From RH-AL1 sp965214415 (lineage in GTDB: Bacteria; Pseudomonadota; Alphaproteobacteria; Rhizobiales; Beijerinckiaceae), in assembly GCA_965214415.1 (NCBI GenBank), contig CBDCBQ010000003.1, positions 3,348,001-3,412,000 on the forward strand: a stretch of DNA of 64,000 nucleotides, written 5' to 3'. Below are positions 33,421 through 42,869 of the stretch, piece by piece; the first letter of the stretch is position 1, and every line of letters starts with the position of its first letter. Below the pieces are notes generated by a model, which was not told where the DNA came from, did no database searches, and worked only from the letters and a program-made list of their open reading frames with translations. A program made the translations under genes and the position numbers.

Positions 33421-34404
33421 CTAACGGTCATCGTCAGGTGACGACCGCGAACCCGGATCAGGGCCGCTCGCCCTCGTTTGAAACTGGATGATCTTCTCGA
33501 TCCAGGACGGTCCGGCATCGGATCGATGCGGCGGCGTGGTCACGCCCTCCTCGCTATATCCGCCTGCTGTTGGAGCACCGCCAATCGAGTCGAGGCACGC
33601 AGCCGGGCAGGCCGGCGCGCGCCCGAGGATCGGCTCCAGCCCCGAGCCGGCGTCGGCCGCGCAATAGAGCCGGATGTAGCGCTTGTCCGAGGTTCCGAAA
33701 TCCGGAATGCCGCAGGACGAGGCCATGACGCGCTCCGCCTGGCCCCACAGTGCCGAGACGACCGCGGCCACGTTCGGCTCCCGCAAGCCGTCCCACGTCG
33801 CCGGCTCGCTGTCCCTCGCCGTCGCGGCGTAGACGGCGACGAAAGCCATCATCGCGGCCAAGCCGTCGCGGTGGTCGACGGATGCATCCGCCCGAACGAG
33901 ACCCTTGAGATCGACCGCCGCGTTGAGGTCGTGCGAGTAGGCGTTGAGTTCATCGAGCAGGAACAGAAAATCCGTAGAAGAGCTGGCCTTGCCCAAGCGA
34001 AGGTAGATCGTCGTGAAATCGTCGGGCATGAAACGATTGGCGATCTTCGTCGGCGGGTAGAAGCGCGAGACCTCGTGCGGCAGCGCGATCGTCCCGCCGC
34101 CGACGAGGGGAAACGCGTCGATCCGGCTGGTGAGGACGTGCGTCGACTCGTGGACCGCCGTCGAGAGATCGAACTGCGCGTCGTCGCACCGAATCCAACC
34201 CTTGAAGACGGCGGGATCGCCGACCTGGCTGTAGATCGCGTAGCCGTCGGGCGACGATGCTTGCAGATGCCGCAGGGCCGCCGGCCAGCAGTCCCCGCCG
34301 GGCACGGCCATCGGCGCGCTGGTGGGTAGACAAACCAGCGCGAGGATCGACAGGGATCGCCAAACCCCGCGCACGCCCGGCCCTCGCTTCGATCGATCCA
34401 CCAT
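33421..34404 (-). CDS. Putative secreted zincin-like metallopeptidase
   Basis: A 327-residue protein with an N-terminal hydrophobic segment (SLSILALVCLPTSAPMAVPG) consistent with a signal peptide. Near residue 83 is HESTH, matching the HEXXH zinc motif, and about 65 residues later LLDELNAYSHD offers a Glu as possible third ligand, as in gluzincins. Six cysteines in the C-terminal half suggest disulfides. I do not recognise a named family. It stands alone with no inhibitor or substrate gene beside it. Confidence 0.6.
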   Translation of the reverse strand: MVDRSKRGPGVRGVWRSLSILALVCLPTSAPMAVPGGDCWPAALRHLQASSPDGYAIYSQVGDPAVFKGWIRCDDAQFDLSTAVHESTHVLTSRIDAFPLVGGGTIALPHEVSRFYPPTKIANRFMPDDFTTIYLRLGKASSSTDFLFLLDELNAYSHDLNAAVDLKGLVRADASVDHRDGLAAMMAFVAVYAATARDSEPATWDGLREPNVAAVVSALWGQAERVMASSCGIPDFGTSDKRYIRLYCAADAGSGLEPILGRAPACPAACLDSIGGAPTAGGYSEEGVTTPPHRSDAGPSWIEKIIQFQTRASGPDPGSRSSPDDDR

Positions 34405-34847
34405 GGACGGCGATGGTTAAGGCCTGGTGAAGGCGTTCCTTGGCGTTCTCCGACTTTGAAGTCCTCGACTTGGCGCCGGCTGGGCTAGACTCCCGCTGGC
34501 AATCCCTTGAGATCGTGCAGGAACGCGTGCACGTCGGCGTAGAGGTACGGCTTGAAGCCGCGCGACGCCGTCCAACGCGGACAAGACCAAGATCGTCGCC
34601 GATTACACCGGCGGCGCGCCTTCGCCACCATGCCGATGACGGTGTGGAATACGAGCTGAACCCTCTGGCGGGCTCGCTGATGCCGATCGTCCAGGATCTG
34701 CGAACCTGGTCGATGGCGAACATCGCCACGGTGGCGGCGGCGCGGGCGCGGTTCGAACCAGCCGAAGCGCCGATCCCGTCGAGAGCAAACCAGCGACAGC
34801 CCCGCGCCCCTAGGTCGAAGCCGTCGAACCTTCTCTCGACGCGACGT
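34405..34847. other. Intergenic region with possible gene remnant
   Basis: About 440 bp with no convincing gene. On the minus strand near 34500-34560 a short frame ends FKPYLYADVHAFLHDLKGLP, which reads like the C-terminus of a real protein, but upstream it does not join to a coherent frame. I take it as a probable degraded gene. Confidence 0.35.
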
Positions 34848-36167
34848 CTACGCGGCCTTCAGCGCCGAGGTGAACGTGTCGACCATCGCGGTCATGCCGC
34901 GGGTGATGTCGTCGAGCTCGTGGGCGAGCTGGGCGACGGAGGCGGCGCTCATCGAGGTCTCGCCGACCGAGCGGACGACATTCTCGATGTGGCTCGACAT
35001 CGTCTGCGTGCCGGCGGCGGCCGAGCGCACGTTGCGGGCGATCTCCTGCGTCGCCGCGCCCTGCTCGTGGACGGCGGCGGCGATGATCGTCGAGATGTGC
35101 TCGACCTCGGCGATCTTCTTCTGGATCTTGTCGATCGCCTCGACGGAGAGGTCGGTCGCCTCCTGCATCTCGGTGATCTGGCCGGTGATGTCCTGCGTCG
35201 CCTTGGCCGTCTGGGTGGCCAGTGTCTTCACCTCCTGGGCGACGACCGCGAAGCCGCGGCCAGCCTCGCCGGCGCGCGCCGCCTCGATCGTGGCGTTGAG
35301 CGCGAGCAGATTGGTCTGCGCGGCGATGCGCGAGATGAGGCTGACGACATCGCCCACTCTCTGCGCGGCGGAGGAGAGGCGGCCCATGCCGGCGTTGGTA
35401 TCGACGGCGCGCTCGACGGCGGCCTTGACCACGTTGGTCGACTGGACGACCTGGCGCGAGATCTCCTCGATCGAGTCGAGCAACTGCTCGGAGGCGGTGG
35501 CGACCGAGGTCACGTCGCCGGAGGCGTTGGTCGAGGCGGCGGTGGCGCGGTCGGAGCCGTCGTTGGCGTGCCGTGCCGCGACGATCATCCTCTCGGCGGC
35601 CTCGCCCAGGCGCTTCGTCATGCTGCCGAGGCGGCCGACCTGCGCCGCGAGATCGCGCGAAAACGCCTCGGTGCGGGTCGCGACCGCATGGTCTCGGCTC
35701 TCGGCCGGGGTCGGTGCGGCGGCCAAGACAGCCGCCGCGGCCTGCCTGGCTTGCGCCTGATCGCGCAGGTCCATCAATCCGCGCGCGATGGCGCCGATCT
35801 CATCCTCCCGCGCGACACCCTCGATCTCGGTCATCGAGTCGCCGGCGGCGAGCCGCTCGACGGACTCGACCACCGCCTTGAGCGGGCGGTCGATCGTGAA
35901 CAGCATGATCGGGATCGACACGGCGGCCATCAGCACGGCGGCCACCAGCGTCGCGAGGACGATGTGGGTCGCGCCGGTCTCGGTCGCGGTCAGGATCGCG
36001 GCCAGGCCATCGGCCGCGGCGCCGGTCGTGGTCTGCACCGCCAGCGCGCGGGCCATGTCCTCGATATTCTGCATGGCGAGGTAGGACAGGCCGCCGAGCG
36101 CGACCACCAAGCCGGTCAGCAGCAGTTGCCGGATCAGCAAGCTCCGCCCAATTGATACGATGCCCAT
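34848..36167 (-). CDS. Methyl-accepting chemotaxis protein with minimal periplasmic domain
   Basis: A 439-residue chemoreceptor. TM1 (about 11-31) and TM2 (about 68-90) are separated by only ~35 residues, too short for a ligand-binding domain. A HAMP domain follows (FTIDRPLKAVVESVERLAAG), then a coiled coil with the signalling tip IAAQTNLLALNATIEAARAG EAGRGFAVVAQEV. It should signal through CheW/CheA, perhaps sensing membrane state, internal cues or a partner protein. No che genes are in the window. Confidence 0.92.
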   Translation of the reverse strand: MGIVSIGRSLLIRQLLLTGLVVALGGLSYLAMQNIEDMARALAVQTTTGAAADGLAAILTATETGATHIVLATLVAAVLMAAVSIPIMLFTIDRPLKAVVESVERLAAGDSMTEIEGVAREDEIGAIARGLMDLRDQAQARQAAAAVLAAAPTPAESRDHAVATRTEAFSRDLAAQVGRLGSMTKRLGEAAERMIVAARHANDGSDRATAASTNASGDVTSVATASEQLLDSIEEISRQVVQSTNVVKAAVERAVDTNAGMGRLSSAAQRVGDVVSLISRIAAQTNLLALNATIEAARAGEAGRGFAVVAQEVKTLATQTAKATQDITGQITEMQEATDLSVEAIDKIQKKIAEVEHISTIIAAAVHEQGAATQEIARNVRSAAAGTQTMSSHIENVVRSVGETSMSAASVAQLAHELDDITRGMTAMVDTFTSALKAA

Positions 36168-36277
36168 ATCGGTCCCACCAGCCCCGTGCGGACTGTTAAC
36201 CTATAGGTATTGCGTTCACGTCTGGTTAATGCTTGCCCTCCGGGTCGGCGGAAATCGGCGCAGCAAAAGGATCCGAG

Positions 36278-37225
36278 ATGCCCTTGAACGTGGCCGTGCA
36301 GATGGACCCCATCGAGAAGATCTCGATCGCCGGCGACACGACATTCGCGCTGATGCTCGAGGCGGCCGCCCGCGGCCATGAGCTGTCGTATTACCGGCCC
36401 GAGAACCTCAGCCTGCGCGAGGGCCGGGCGGTCGCCCACGTGGCGCCGGTCGAGGTCCGCGATGTCGTCGGCGATCATGTCACGCTCGGGCCCGCGCGAA
36501 CGGTCGATCTCGCCGAGATGGATGTCGTGCTGCTGCGTCAGGACCCGCCGTTCGATCTCGCCTACATCACCTCGACCCACATCCTGCAGCGGCTGGCGCC
36601 CGGCACGCTCGTCGTCAACGATCCGGTCAGCGTCCGCAATGCGCCGGAAAAGCTGATGGTGATGGATTACCCCCACCTCTTGCCGCCGACCTTGATCACG
36701 CGCGACCGGGCCGAGATCGAGGCGTTCCGGCGCCAGCACGGCGAGGTGGTGATCAAGCCGCTGCACGGGCACGGCGGCGCCTCGGTCTTCAAGATCGCCG
36801 AGCGCGACCCGAATTTCGGCTCGCTGTACGACTTGTTCGCGCAAATGTTTCGCGAGCAGTGGGTGGTGCAGGCCTATCTGAAAAACATCGTCAAGGGCGA
36901 CAAGCGCATCATCCTCGTCGACGGGGAGCCGCTCGGGGCGGTGAACCGGGTGCCGGCGGAAAACGACATCCGCTCCAACATGGTGCGCGGCGGCGCGGCG
37001 GCGGCCACCGAATTTACCGAGAAAGAGCTGGAGATTTGCGCGACGATCGGACCCGAACTAAAGCGGCTGGGTCTGCTTCTCGTCGGGATCGACGTGATCG
37101 ACGGCCATCTGACGGAGATCAACGTTACGTCACCGACCGGCATCCGCGCGATCAAGCGCGTCGGCGGCCCGGACCTCGCGGTTCCCGTGTGGGACGCGAT
37201 CGAGGCGCGCGTGGCGAGCCGTTGA
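36278..37225 (+). CDS. gshB: Glutathione synthase
   Basis: A 315-residue ATP-grasp ligase joining gamma-glutamylcysteine and glycine. ATG 36278 (MPLNVAVQMDPIEKI) follows AAAAGG by seven bases. Landmarks are LLRQDPPFDLAYI, NDPVSVRNAPEKL, VVIKPLHGHGGASVFK (ATP-grasp lysine) and EINVTSPTGIRAI. The product glutathione protects against oxidants and electrophiles. It precedes glnD with only a tandem repeat between them. Confidence 0.96.
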   Translation: MPLNVAVQMDPIEKISIAGDTTFALMLEAAARGHELSYYRPENLSLREGRAVAHVAPVEVRDVVGDHVTLGPARTVDLAEMDVVLLRQDPPFDLAYITSTHILQRLAPGTLVVNDPVSVRNAPEKLMVMDYPHLLPPTLITRDRAEIEAFRRQHGEVVIKPLHGHGGASVFKIAERDPNFGSLYDLFAQMFREQWVVQAYLKNIVKGDKRIILVDGEPLGAVNRVPAENDIRSNMVRGGAAAATEFTEKELEICATIGPELKRLGLLLVGIDVIDGHLTEINVTSPTGIRAIKRVGGPDLAVPVWDAIEARVASR

Positions 37226-37242
37226 GCGAGGGCCAGATCGTT

Positions 37243-37309
37243 TGACCCGGATGCTCGCTTGACCCGAATGCTTGCCTGACCCGAATGCTTGCCTGACGCG
37301 AAGTTGCTC
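37243..37309 (+). repeat. Four tandem 17-bp units between gshB and glnD
   Basis: Units TGACCCGGATGCTCGCT, TGACCCGAATGCTTGCC (twice, identical) and a diverged TGACGCGAAGTTGCTC run head to tail up to the glnD start. Three of them spell ATG-CTN-GCN-TGA, a Met-Leu-Ala-stop mini frame. Confidence 0.85.
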
Positions 37310-37311
37310 TG

Positions 37312-40143
37312 ATGACCGAAGTGCTCGACCGCGTGACGCCGCCGCGCCGCCGCCGCCCGATCCGCCACCATCTGGCGATCGAGGATCTGTTCGACCACCA
37401 CGCCATCGGCGCCAGGCTCGACGCGCTCCATGGCGATTGCGGCGGCGCCGGTGGCACCAGCGTCCGGCATCTCGATGTGGTCGCGATCTTCCGCGACGCG
37501 GTGAGCGCCGGTCGCGACAGGGTTCGCGTCGCGCTCGAGACCGGCGGAGACGGTCTGCGCTGCGCGCGGCAGATCTCCGACATCGAGGATGCGCTGATCC
37601 GCACGCTGTTCACCTATGTCGTGCGTCATATCCATCCAGCGCCCGATCTCGACCCCGGCCGCCTCGTCGTCGCGGCGGTGGGCGGCTACGGGCGCGGCAC
37701 GTTGGCGCCGGGCTCGGACATCGACCTGCTCTTCCTCATGCGCGACAAGGACGATCCCTGGGCGCGCAAGGTCGTCGAGGCGATGCTCTACACGCTCTGG
37801 GATCTGCGCCAGAAGGTTGGGCACTCGACGCGTTCGATCGAGGAATGCGTGCAATATTCGCGCGAGGACATGACGATCCGCACCGCGCTGCTCGAGGCAC
37901 GGCCGATCCTCGGCGATCTCGAACTGTTCGAGGATCTGCGCGAGCGCTTCGATCGCGAAGTGGTCAGCGGCACACCGGCCGAGTTCGTCGCCGCCAAGCT
38001 CGCCGAGCGCGACGCGCGCATCGCCAAGGCCGGCCGCTCGCGCTTTCTCGTCGAGCCCAACGTCAAGGACGGCAAGGGCGGCCTGCGCGATCTCAACACG
38101 CTGTTTTGGATCGCCAAATACGTCTACCGCGTGCACGACGCCGCCGAGCTCGTCGCGGCGGGGCTGTTCACGCGCAAGGAATACCGGCTGTTCCGCCGCT
38201 GCGAGGAATATCTCTGGCGCGTCCGCTGCCACCTGCATTTCGTGACGGGCCGCGCGGAGGAGCGTCTCTCGTTCGATCTCCAACGACTGCTCGCCGAGCG
38301 GCTCGGCTACGTCGGCCGCGCCGGGCTGCACGGCGTCGAGCGCTTCATGAAGCATTACTTCCTGGTCGCCAAGGAGGTCGGCGACCTCACCGCGATCGTC
38401 TGCGCGGGGCTGGAGGATCGCCAAGCCAAGCCCTCGCCGATGCTCGATCGCTTCTTCGGCCGCATGTGGCGGCGCCGCCTGAGCCTCAACAACCGGGACT
38501 TTCTCATCGAGAACGCGCGGATCACCTTCGCGCATCCGGCCACCTTCGCGCGCGACCCCGTCAACCTGATCCGGCTGTTCGCGCTCGCCGACGAGAACGG
38601 GCTGGCGATCCACCCCGACGCGATGCGGCTCGTCACGCTGAGCCTCACCAAGATCGACAAGACCTTGCGCGAGGACCCCGCGGCGAACCGCCTCTTCCTG
38701 TCGATCCTGACCTCGCGAGACGCGCCCGCCGTCGTGCTCCGGCTGATGAACCAGGCCGGCGTGCTCGGCCGCTTCATCCCCGAGTTCGGCCGCATCGTCG
38801 CGCTGATGCAGTTCAACATGTACCACTCGTTCACGGTCGACGAGCACCTGATCCGCTCGATCGGCATCCTCGCCGAGATCGAGAGCGGCCGCAGCGCCTT
38901 CGCGCATCCGGTGGCGCAGGAGGTGCTGCCGACGCTCGCCGACCGCACCGTCCTCTACGTCGCGCTGTTCCTGCACGACATCGCCAAGGGCCGCACCGAG
39001 GATCATTCGCAGGCCGGCATGAAGGTCGCGCGCAAGCTCTGCCCGCGGCTAGGCCTCGATGCCGTGCAGACCGACACGGTCGCCTGGCTGATCGAGCAGC
39101 ATCTCGTGATGTCGGATACCGCGCAGCGGCGCGATCTGTCGGACCGCCGCACGATCGAGACGTTCGCCGAGATCGTCGGCACGGTCGATCGCCTCAACAT
39201 GCTTTTGATCCTCACCATCTGCGACATCCGCGCCGTCGGGCCGGGTGTCTGGAATGGTTGGAAGTCGGAGCTTCTGCGCACGCTCTACTGGGAGACCGAG
39301 AACCTCATCACCGGCGAGAACTCGAAGCTGGCGCGCGAGCGTCGCGTCGCGGCCGCCCGCGAGGAGCTGCGGCAGGCGCTGCCGAAATGGAGCACGCACG
39401 ATTTCGACGCCTACGCGGCGCGCCACCAGCCGCCGTACTGGCTGAAGGTCGACCTCGGGCACAAGATCCGCCACGCCAATATCCTCAACATGTCGGAGAT
39501 CGACCTGCCCGGCCCGCTCGTCGACACCGTGACGGACGCGGCGCGCGGCATCACCGAGATCACGGTGCTCGCGCCCGATCATCCGCGCCTGCTGTCGATC
39601 ATCGCCGGCGCCTGCGCCGCCGCCGGCGCCGACATCGTCGATGCGCAGATCTTCACGACGTTGGACGGGCTGGCGCTCGACATGATCTATGTCACGCGCG
39701 CGCTCGACCGCGACGAGGACGAACTGCGGCGCGCCGGCCGCGTCGCGATGGCGATCGAGCGAACGCTGACCGGCGAGATCCGGCTCGCCGAGGCCGTCGC
39801 CCAGCGCCGCGCGATCGAGCCGTCGATCGTCGAGGCCTTCGACATCGAGCCCGAGATCCGCATCGACAACGCGCTGTCGAATCGTTTCACCGTGATCGAG
39901 GTCTCGGGGCTCGACCGCCGCGGCCTGCTGTTCGCGCTGACGGCGCTGCTGTCGCAGCTCAGCCTCAACATCGGCTCGGCGCATATCGCGACCTTCGGCG
40001 AGCGCGCGGCCGACGTTTTCTACGTGACCGACCTCGCCGGCGAGAAGATCGCCGGCGCCGAACGCATGGCGGCGATCAAGACGGCCCTGCTCGAGGCGTT
40101 CGCGGCCAACCCGACGCGCGAGCTGGAGAGGCTAGGGCTGTAG
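37312..40143 (+). CDS. glnD: Bifunctional uridylyltransferase/uridylyl-removing enzyme GlnD
   Basis: A 943-residue nitrogen sensor that uridylylates PII proteins when glutamine is low and removes UMP when it is high. The nucleotidyltransferase motif is GGYGRGTLAPGSDIDLLFL, the HD hydrolase motif is FLHDIAKGRTEDHS, and two ACT domains at the C-terminus (EITVLAPDHPRLLSIIAG and EVSGLDRRGLLFALTALL) bind glutamine. Length and domain order are normal. The ATG is immediately preceded by a tandem repeat rather than a clear Shine-Dalgarno, which is unusual. Confidence 0.97.
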   Translation: MTEVLDRVTPPRRRRPIRHHLAIEDLFDHHAIGARLDALHGDCGGAGGTSVRHLDVVAIFRDAVSAGRDRVRVALETGGDGLRCARQISDIEDALIRTLFTYVVRHIHPAPDLDPGRLVVAAVGGYGRGTLAPGSDIDLLFLMRDKDDPWARKVVEAMLYTLWDLRQKVGHSTRSIEECVQYSREDMTIRTALLEARPILGDLELFEDLRERFDREVVSGTPAEFVAAKLAERDARIAKAGRSRFLVEPNVKDGKGGLRDLNTLFWIAKYVYRVHDAAELVAAGLFTRKEYRLFRRCEEYLWRVRCHLHFVTGRAEERLSFDLQRLLAERLGYVGRAGLHGVERFMKHYFLVAKEVGDLTAIVCAGLEDRQAKPSPMLDRFFGRMWRRRLSLNNRDFLIENARITFAHPATFARDPVNLIRLFALADENGLAIHPDAMRLVTLSLTKIDKTLREDPAANRLFLSILTSRDAPAVVLRLMNQAGVLGRFIPEFGRIVALMQFNMYHSFTVDEHLIRSIGILAEIESGRSAFAHPVAQEVLPTLADRTVLYVALFLHDIAKGRTEDHSQAGMKVARKLCPRLGLDAVQTDTVAWLIEQHLVMSDTAQRRDLSDRRTIETFAEIVGTVDRLNMLLILTICDIRAVGPGVWNGWKSELLRTLYWETENLITGENSKLARERRVAAAREELRQALPKWSTHDFDAYAARHQPPYWLKVDLGHKIRHANILNMSEIDLPGPLVDTVTDAARGITEITVLAPDHPRLLSIIAGACAAAGADIVDAQIFTTLDGLALDMIYVTRALDRDEDELRRAGRVAMAIERTLTGEIRLAEAVAQRRAIEPSIVEAFDIEPEIRIDNALSNRFTVIEVSGLDRRGLLFALTALLSQLSLNIGSAHIATFGERAADVFYVTDLAGEKIAGAERMAAIKTALLEAFAANPTRELERLGL

Positions 40144-40159
40144 AAGCGCCACTCCCAAT

Positions 40160-40274
40160 CCCCTCATGGTGAGGAGGCGCGAAGCACCGTCTCGAACCAC
40201 GAGGGCGCCAGCAGGCGAGAGCTCTGGACCGCCTCGTCCTTCGAGTCCGCGCCTTTGGCGCCCTCGGGATGAGG
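40160..40274. repeat. Composite palindromic repeat, family 2
   Basis: Left arm CCCTCATGGTGAGGAGGCGC through GTCTCGAACCACGAGG and right arm CCTCGTCCTTCGAG through CCCTCGGGATGAGG are imperfect reverse complements with a ~30-bp spacer. It lies between the convergent glnD and TIGR04282 genes. Confidence 0.85.
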
Positions 40275-40317
40275 CTACGGGGGAGCGGCGCCACAACGGA
40301 TCGAAACGCTCACCTGC

Positions 40318-41043
40318 TCACCCCCGCAGCAGCGCCCGCGAGTGGCGCGCCGGCGCCGAGGCCAACGACCCCGAGAACGCCATTCCGCCGAGCAGTTCGC
40401 CGCGCAGGATCGCCAGCGAAGTGGCGTCGTCGACATCGTACCAGTGCGGCAGCACGTGCACCTCGAGGCCGATCTCGGCCGCGCGCTCAAGGGTCTGGCC
40501 GGCGACGCGCTCGGTGCTCCAGTCGATGTCCTCGAACAGCCGGGCGTGGAGGCGGGTCATGCCCAGCAGGTAATAGCCGCCGTCGGTGGAGGGGCCGAGC
40601 ACGATGCGCTCGCCCGGCGCGGCGAGGCGCTCGGCCGCCTCCGTCAGCAGCGTCGGCGGCAACGTCGGGCTGTCGGCGTTGAGGACGCAGGCGCTGGCAT
40701 GGCCGCGCGCTAGCAGCATCTCGATCGTGAAGGCGAGCGTCGCGCCGAAGCTCGGCTGCCACGCCTCGAAAAGCGCGATGCCGGGCGGCCGGAACGCGAA
40801 GAAGTCGGCCGCGCCGGGCGGCCCGTAGGCGAAATAGCCGGCGATCGAGGCGTCCAAGCCGGCGGCGGCGAGATTGTCGGCGATGTCGCGCAAAAACGCG
40901 GTGTTGAAGGCCGCCGCCTCGTCCGGGGTGAGCGGCGGCGACAACCGGGTCTTGGTGCGGCCGGCCTGCGAGGCCTTGGCCATCACGGCGATGCCGCAGC
41001 GGGCGGGAGCGGATGGCTCGGTCGGCAAGCTTTGTTCTTTCAT
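40318..41043 (-). CDS. TIGR04282 (DUF2064) family glycosyltransferase
   Basis: About 241 residues with a GT-A-like nucleotide-binding fold: CGIAVMAKASQAGRTKTRLSPPL at the start (first part is the phosphate-binding loop), ACVLNADSPTLPPTLLTEA with the Asp of the metal site, and VLGPSTDGGYYLLGM. Some relatives lie in arsenosugar operons, but nothing related to arsenic adjoins this one, so its substrate is unknown. ATG 41043 is preferred to a TTG at 41097 because conservation begins there. Confidence 0.85.
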   Translation of the reverse strand: MKEQSLPTEPSAPARCGIAVMAKASQAGRTKTRLSPPLTPDEAAAFNTAFLRDIADNLAAAGLDASIAGYFAYGPPGAADFFAFRPPGIALFEAWQPSFGATLAFTIEMLLARGHASACVLNADSPTLPPTLLTEAAERLAAPGERIVLGPSTDGGYYLLGMTRLHARLFEDIDWSTERVAGQTLERAAEIGLEVHVLPHWYDVDDATSLAILRGELLGGMAFSGSLASAPARHSRALLRG

Positions 41044-41237
41044 CTTTTTAAGAGGCTCGTCTATCGCGCGACTCACTTGAGCAGCGGGCTTTACCAACGA
41101 TTAAGGACGTCTCTTATCGCGCTGTTTACTTTGTCACACTGCCATTATCAGTTAAGTAACCATGGTGGTAAGTAAAGCGTTACTCTTAAAAAATAACCTT
41201 TATAACGATCTTCGTTGTCGTTGTTGGGGGGTTTGTG

Positions 41238-42272
41238 ATGGCGTTGCGTTCATTGGCTTGCCTTGCATTTTTGTGTGTCGCGCCCGGCGCGGCGTTGGCC
41301 GACGGGTTCGGCATTCCAGGATTCCTGCCGGGCGACGGCGGCGGCCCGCGGCCGACCTACCGCGAATCCTACAATCACTATCCGCCGCCGCAGCACAACG
41401 TCCTCGGCATGCGAACCCGCACGCCGCGGCCCGAGGATCGGCCGAGCTACCGCGAGGCCTACGACGCCTTCCCCCCCGAAGGTGGCCGCTACGGCGGCGG
41501 CATCATCGAGTTCGTGCTGACTGGCGGGCGCCCGGAGCCCATCCCGCAGCGGGTGCAGGTCGCCCCGCCGGTGCAGGCGCAGCCCGTCTACGCGGCGCCG
41601 GCCTATGCGGCGCCAGTAGCCATCGATCCGTCGGCATCGCTGCTGCCGCGATCCGGCCTGCCCGATTACGCGCCGCAGCAGCCGCCAGCCTTTTTCGGCG
41701 GCGGCCAGGTCGGCCCGCAATCCTCCGCCGAGCCCGCCTTGGCGGAGCCGGCGGGGCCCACACCGCAGCTCGCCGCCTATACCGGCACCGGCGCCAACGC
41801 GATGCTCGGACTGGCGGCGCAGCCGTCCGATCCGGCCTATCTGCGCCAGCAGGTCGCCTATTCCTGCCGCGAGCGAGCCGGCACCATCGTCATTGATACG
41901 CCGAACAAGTACCTCTACCTCGTCGAGGGCAGCGGGCAGGCGCTGCGCTACGGCATCGGCGTCGGTCGCCCGGGCTTCGCTTGGGCCGGCATCAAGCACA
42001 TCAGCCGCAAGGCCAGCTGGCCTGACTGGACGCCGCCGCGCGAAATGCTGGCGCGCCGCCCCGATCTGCCGCGCCACATGGATGGCGGCGAGGCCAACCC
42101 GCTCGGCGCCCGCGCGCTGTACCTCGGCTCGTCGCTCTACCGCATCCACGGCACCAACCAGCCCTACACGATCGGCACCAACGTCTCGTCGGGGTGCATC
42201 CGCATGATGAACCAGGACGTGATCGATCTCTACGGCCGCGTGGGCGTCGGCACGCGGGTGGTGGTGCTGTAA
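41238..42272 (+). CDS. L,D-transpeptidase (YkuD) family protein
   Basis: About 344 residues. A signal peptide (MALRSLACLAFLCVAPGAAL) leads into a ~190-residue Pro/Ala/Tyr-rich linker, then the YkuD domain with YRIHGTNQPYTIGTNVSSGC IRMMN: the His and the catalytic Cys in SSGCIRM are present. It makes 3-3 cross-links in peptidoglycan or anchors proteins to it in the periplasm. ATG 41238 follows GGGGGG by seven bases. The 140 bp upstream are strikingly AT-rich, with TATAAC at 41201-41206 as a candidate -10 box. Confidence 0.92.
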   Translation: MALRSLACLAFLCVAPGAALADGFGIPGFLPGDGGGPRPTYRESYNHYPPPQHNVLGMRTRTPRPEDRPSYREAYDAFPPEGGRYGGGIIEFVLTGGRPEPIPQRVQVAPPVQAQPVYAAPAYAAPVAIDPSASLLPRSGLPDYAPQQPPAFFGGGQVGPQSSAEPALAEPAGPTPQLAAYTGTGANAMLGLAAQPSDPAYLRQQVAYSCRERAGTIVIDTPNKYLYLVEGSGQALRYGIGVGRPGFAWAGIKHISRKASWPDWTPPREMLARRPDLPRHMDGGEANPLGARALYLGSSLYRIHGTNQPYTIGTNVSSGCIRMMNQDVIDLYGRVGVGTRVVVL

Positions 42273-42309
42273 CCTGGCGGTCATCCCGCCCGTCGTCTAA
42301 GTCGGTGCG

Positions 42310-42654
42310 ATGTCAGACGCACCGATCCCGTTCGAGACCTTCGCCGCCGTCGACATTCGCGTCGGCACGATCGTCGCGGCCACGACGTTTCCCGAGGCGC
42401 GCAAGCCGGCGCTGAAGCTCGAGATCGACTTCGGCGGCGCGATCGGCCGCAAGCGATCGAGCGCCCAGATCACGGTGCATTACAAGCCGGAGAGCCTTGT
42501 TGGCCGCCAGGTGCTGGCGGTCGTCAATTTCGCCCCGCGCCAGATCGGCCCGTTCATGAGCGAGGTCCTGGTGCTCGGCCTCCCCGATGCCGACGGCGCC
42601 ATCGTCCTGCTCGCCCCCGAGCGGCCCGTGCCCGATGGCGGCGGCGTATTCTGA
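42310..42654 (+). CDS. csaA: tRNA-binding CsaA-like protein
   Basis: A 114-residue OB-fold protein of the EMAP/CsaA family: DIRVGTIVAATTFPEARKPA and the C-terminal region VLVLGLPDADGAIVLLAPE are typical. CsaA was described as an export-related chaperone, and the fold binds tRNA; the cellular role in alphaproteobacteria is not settled. It follows the L,D-transpeptidase gene by 37 bp and could share its transcript. Confidence 0.92.
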   Translation: MSDAPIPFETFAAVDIRVGTIVAATTFPEARKPALKLEIDFGGAIGRKRSSAQITVHYKPESLVGRQVLAVVNFAPRQIGPFMSEVLVLGLPDADGAIVLLAPERPVPDGGGVF

Positions 42655-42671
42655 CCAGAGCCTGCTTGCGT

Positions 42672-42869
42672 TCAGGCGCCCGTGCGGCCCGTATGCCGCG
42701 CGGGAACGGGCGCGAGCGTGCCGCGCAGGCTCCAGCCGGCATTGCCGATGGCGATCCGGTCGTCGACGAGAAGACCGACGAACGCCATGATCGCGACGAA
42801 CAAGGTCGCCGTGCCGAGCGCGACCGTCGAGCTCGGCGTCTTGCGGGACAGCGCGTCGCGCGTGCTCAT
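42672..42869 (-). CDS. Small single-pass membrane protein coupled to the TadG-like gene
   Basis: A 65-residue protein whose ATG overlaps the stop of the TadG-like gene (ATGA), so it is probably translated by coupling. It has one hydrophobic segment (VALGTATLFVAIMAFVGLLV) and a basic C-terminus. No family recognised; the coupling suggests a link with the vWA protein. Confidence 0.55.
   Translation of the reverse strand: MSTRDALSRKTPSSTVALGTATLFVAIMAFVGLLVDDRIAIGNAGWSLRGTLAPVPARHTGRTGA

Noticed and set aside
34745..34765. T-arm-like GGTTCGAACC suggesting a tRNA
   Set aside because: No acceptor stem, D-arm or anticodon arm can be built around it on either strand.
34440..36155. A 571-codon plus-strand frame opposite the chemoreceptor gene
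   Set aside because: Shadow of the chemoreceptor; its part outside that gene has no coherent protein sequence.
37243..37309. CRISPR-like array
   Set aside because: Units are contiguous 17-bp tandem copies without spacers, and no cas genes are present.
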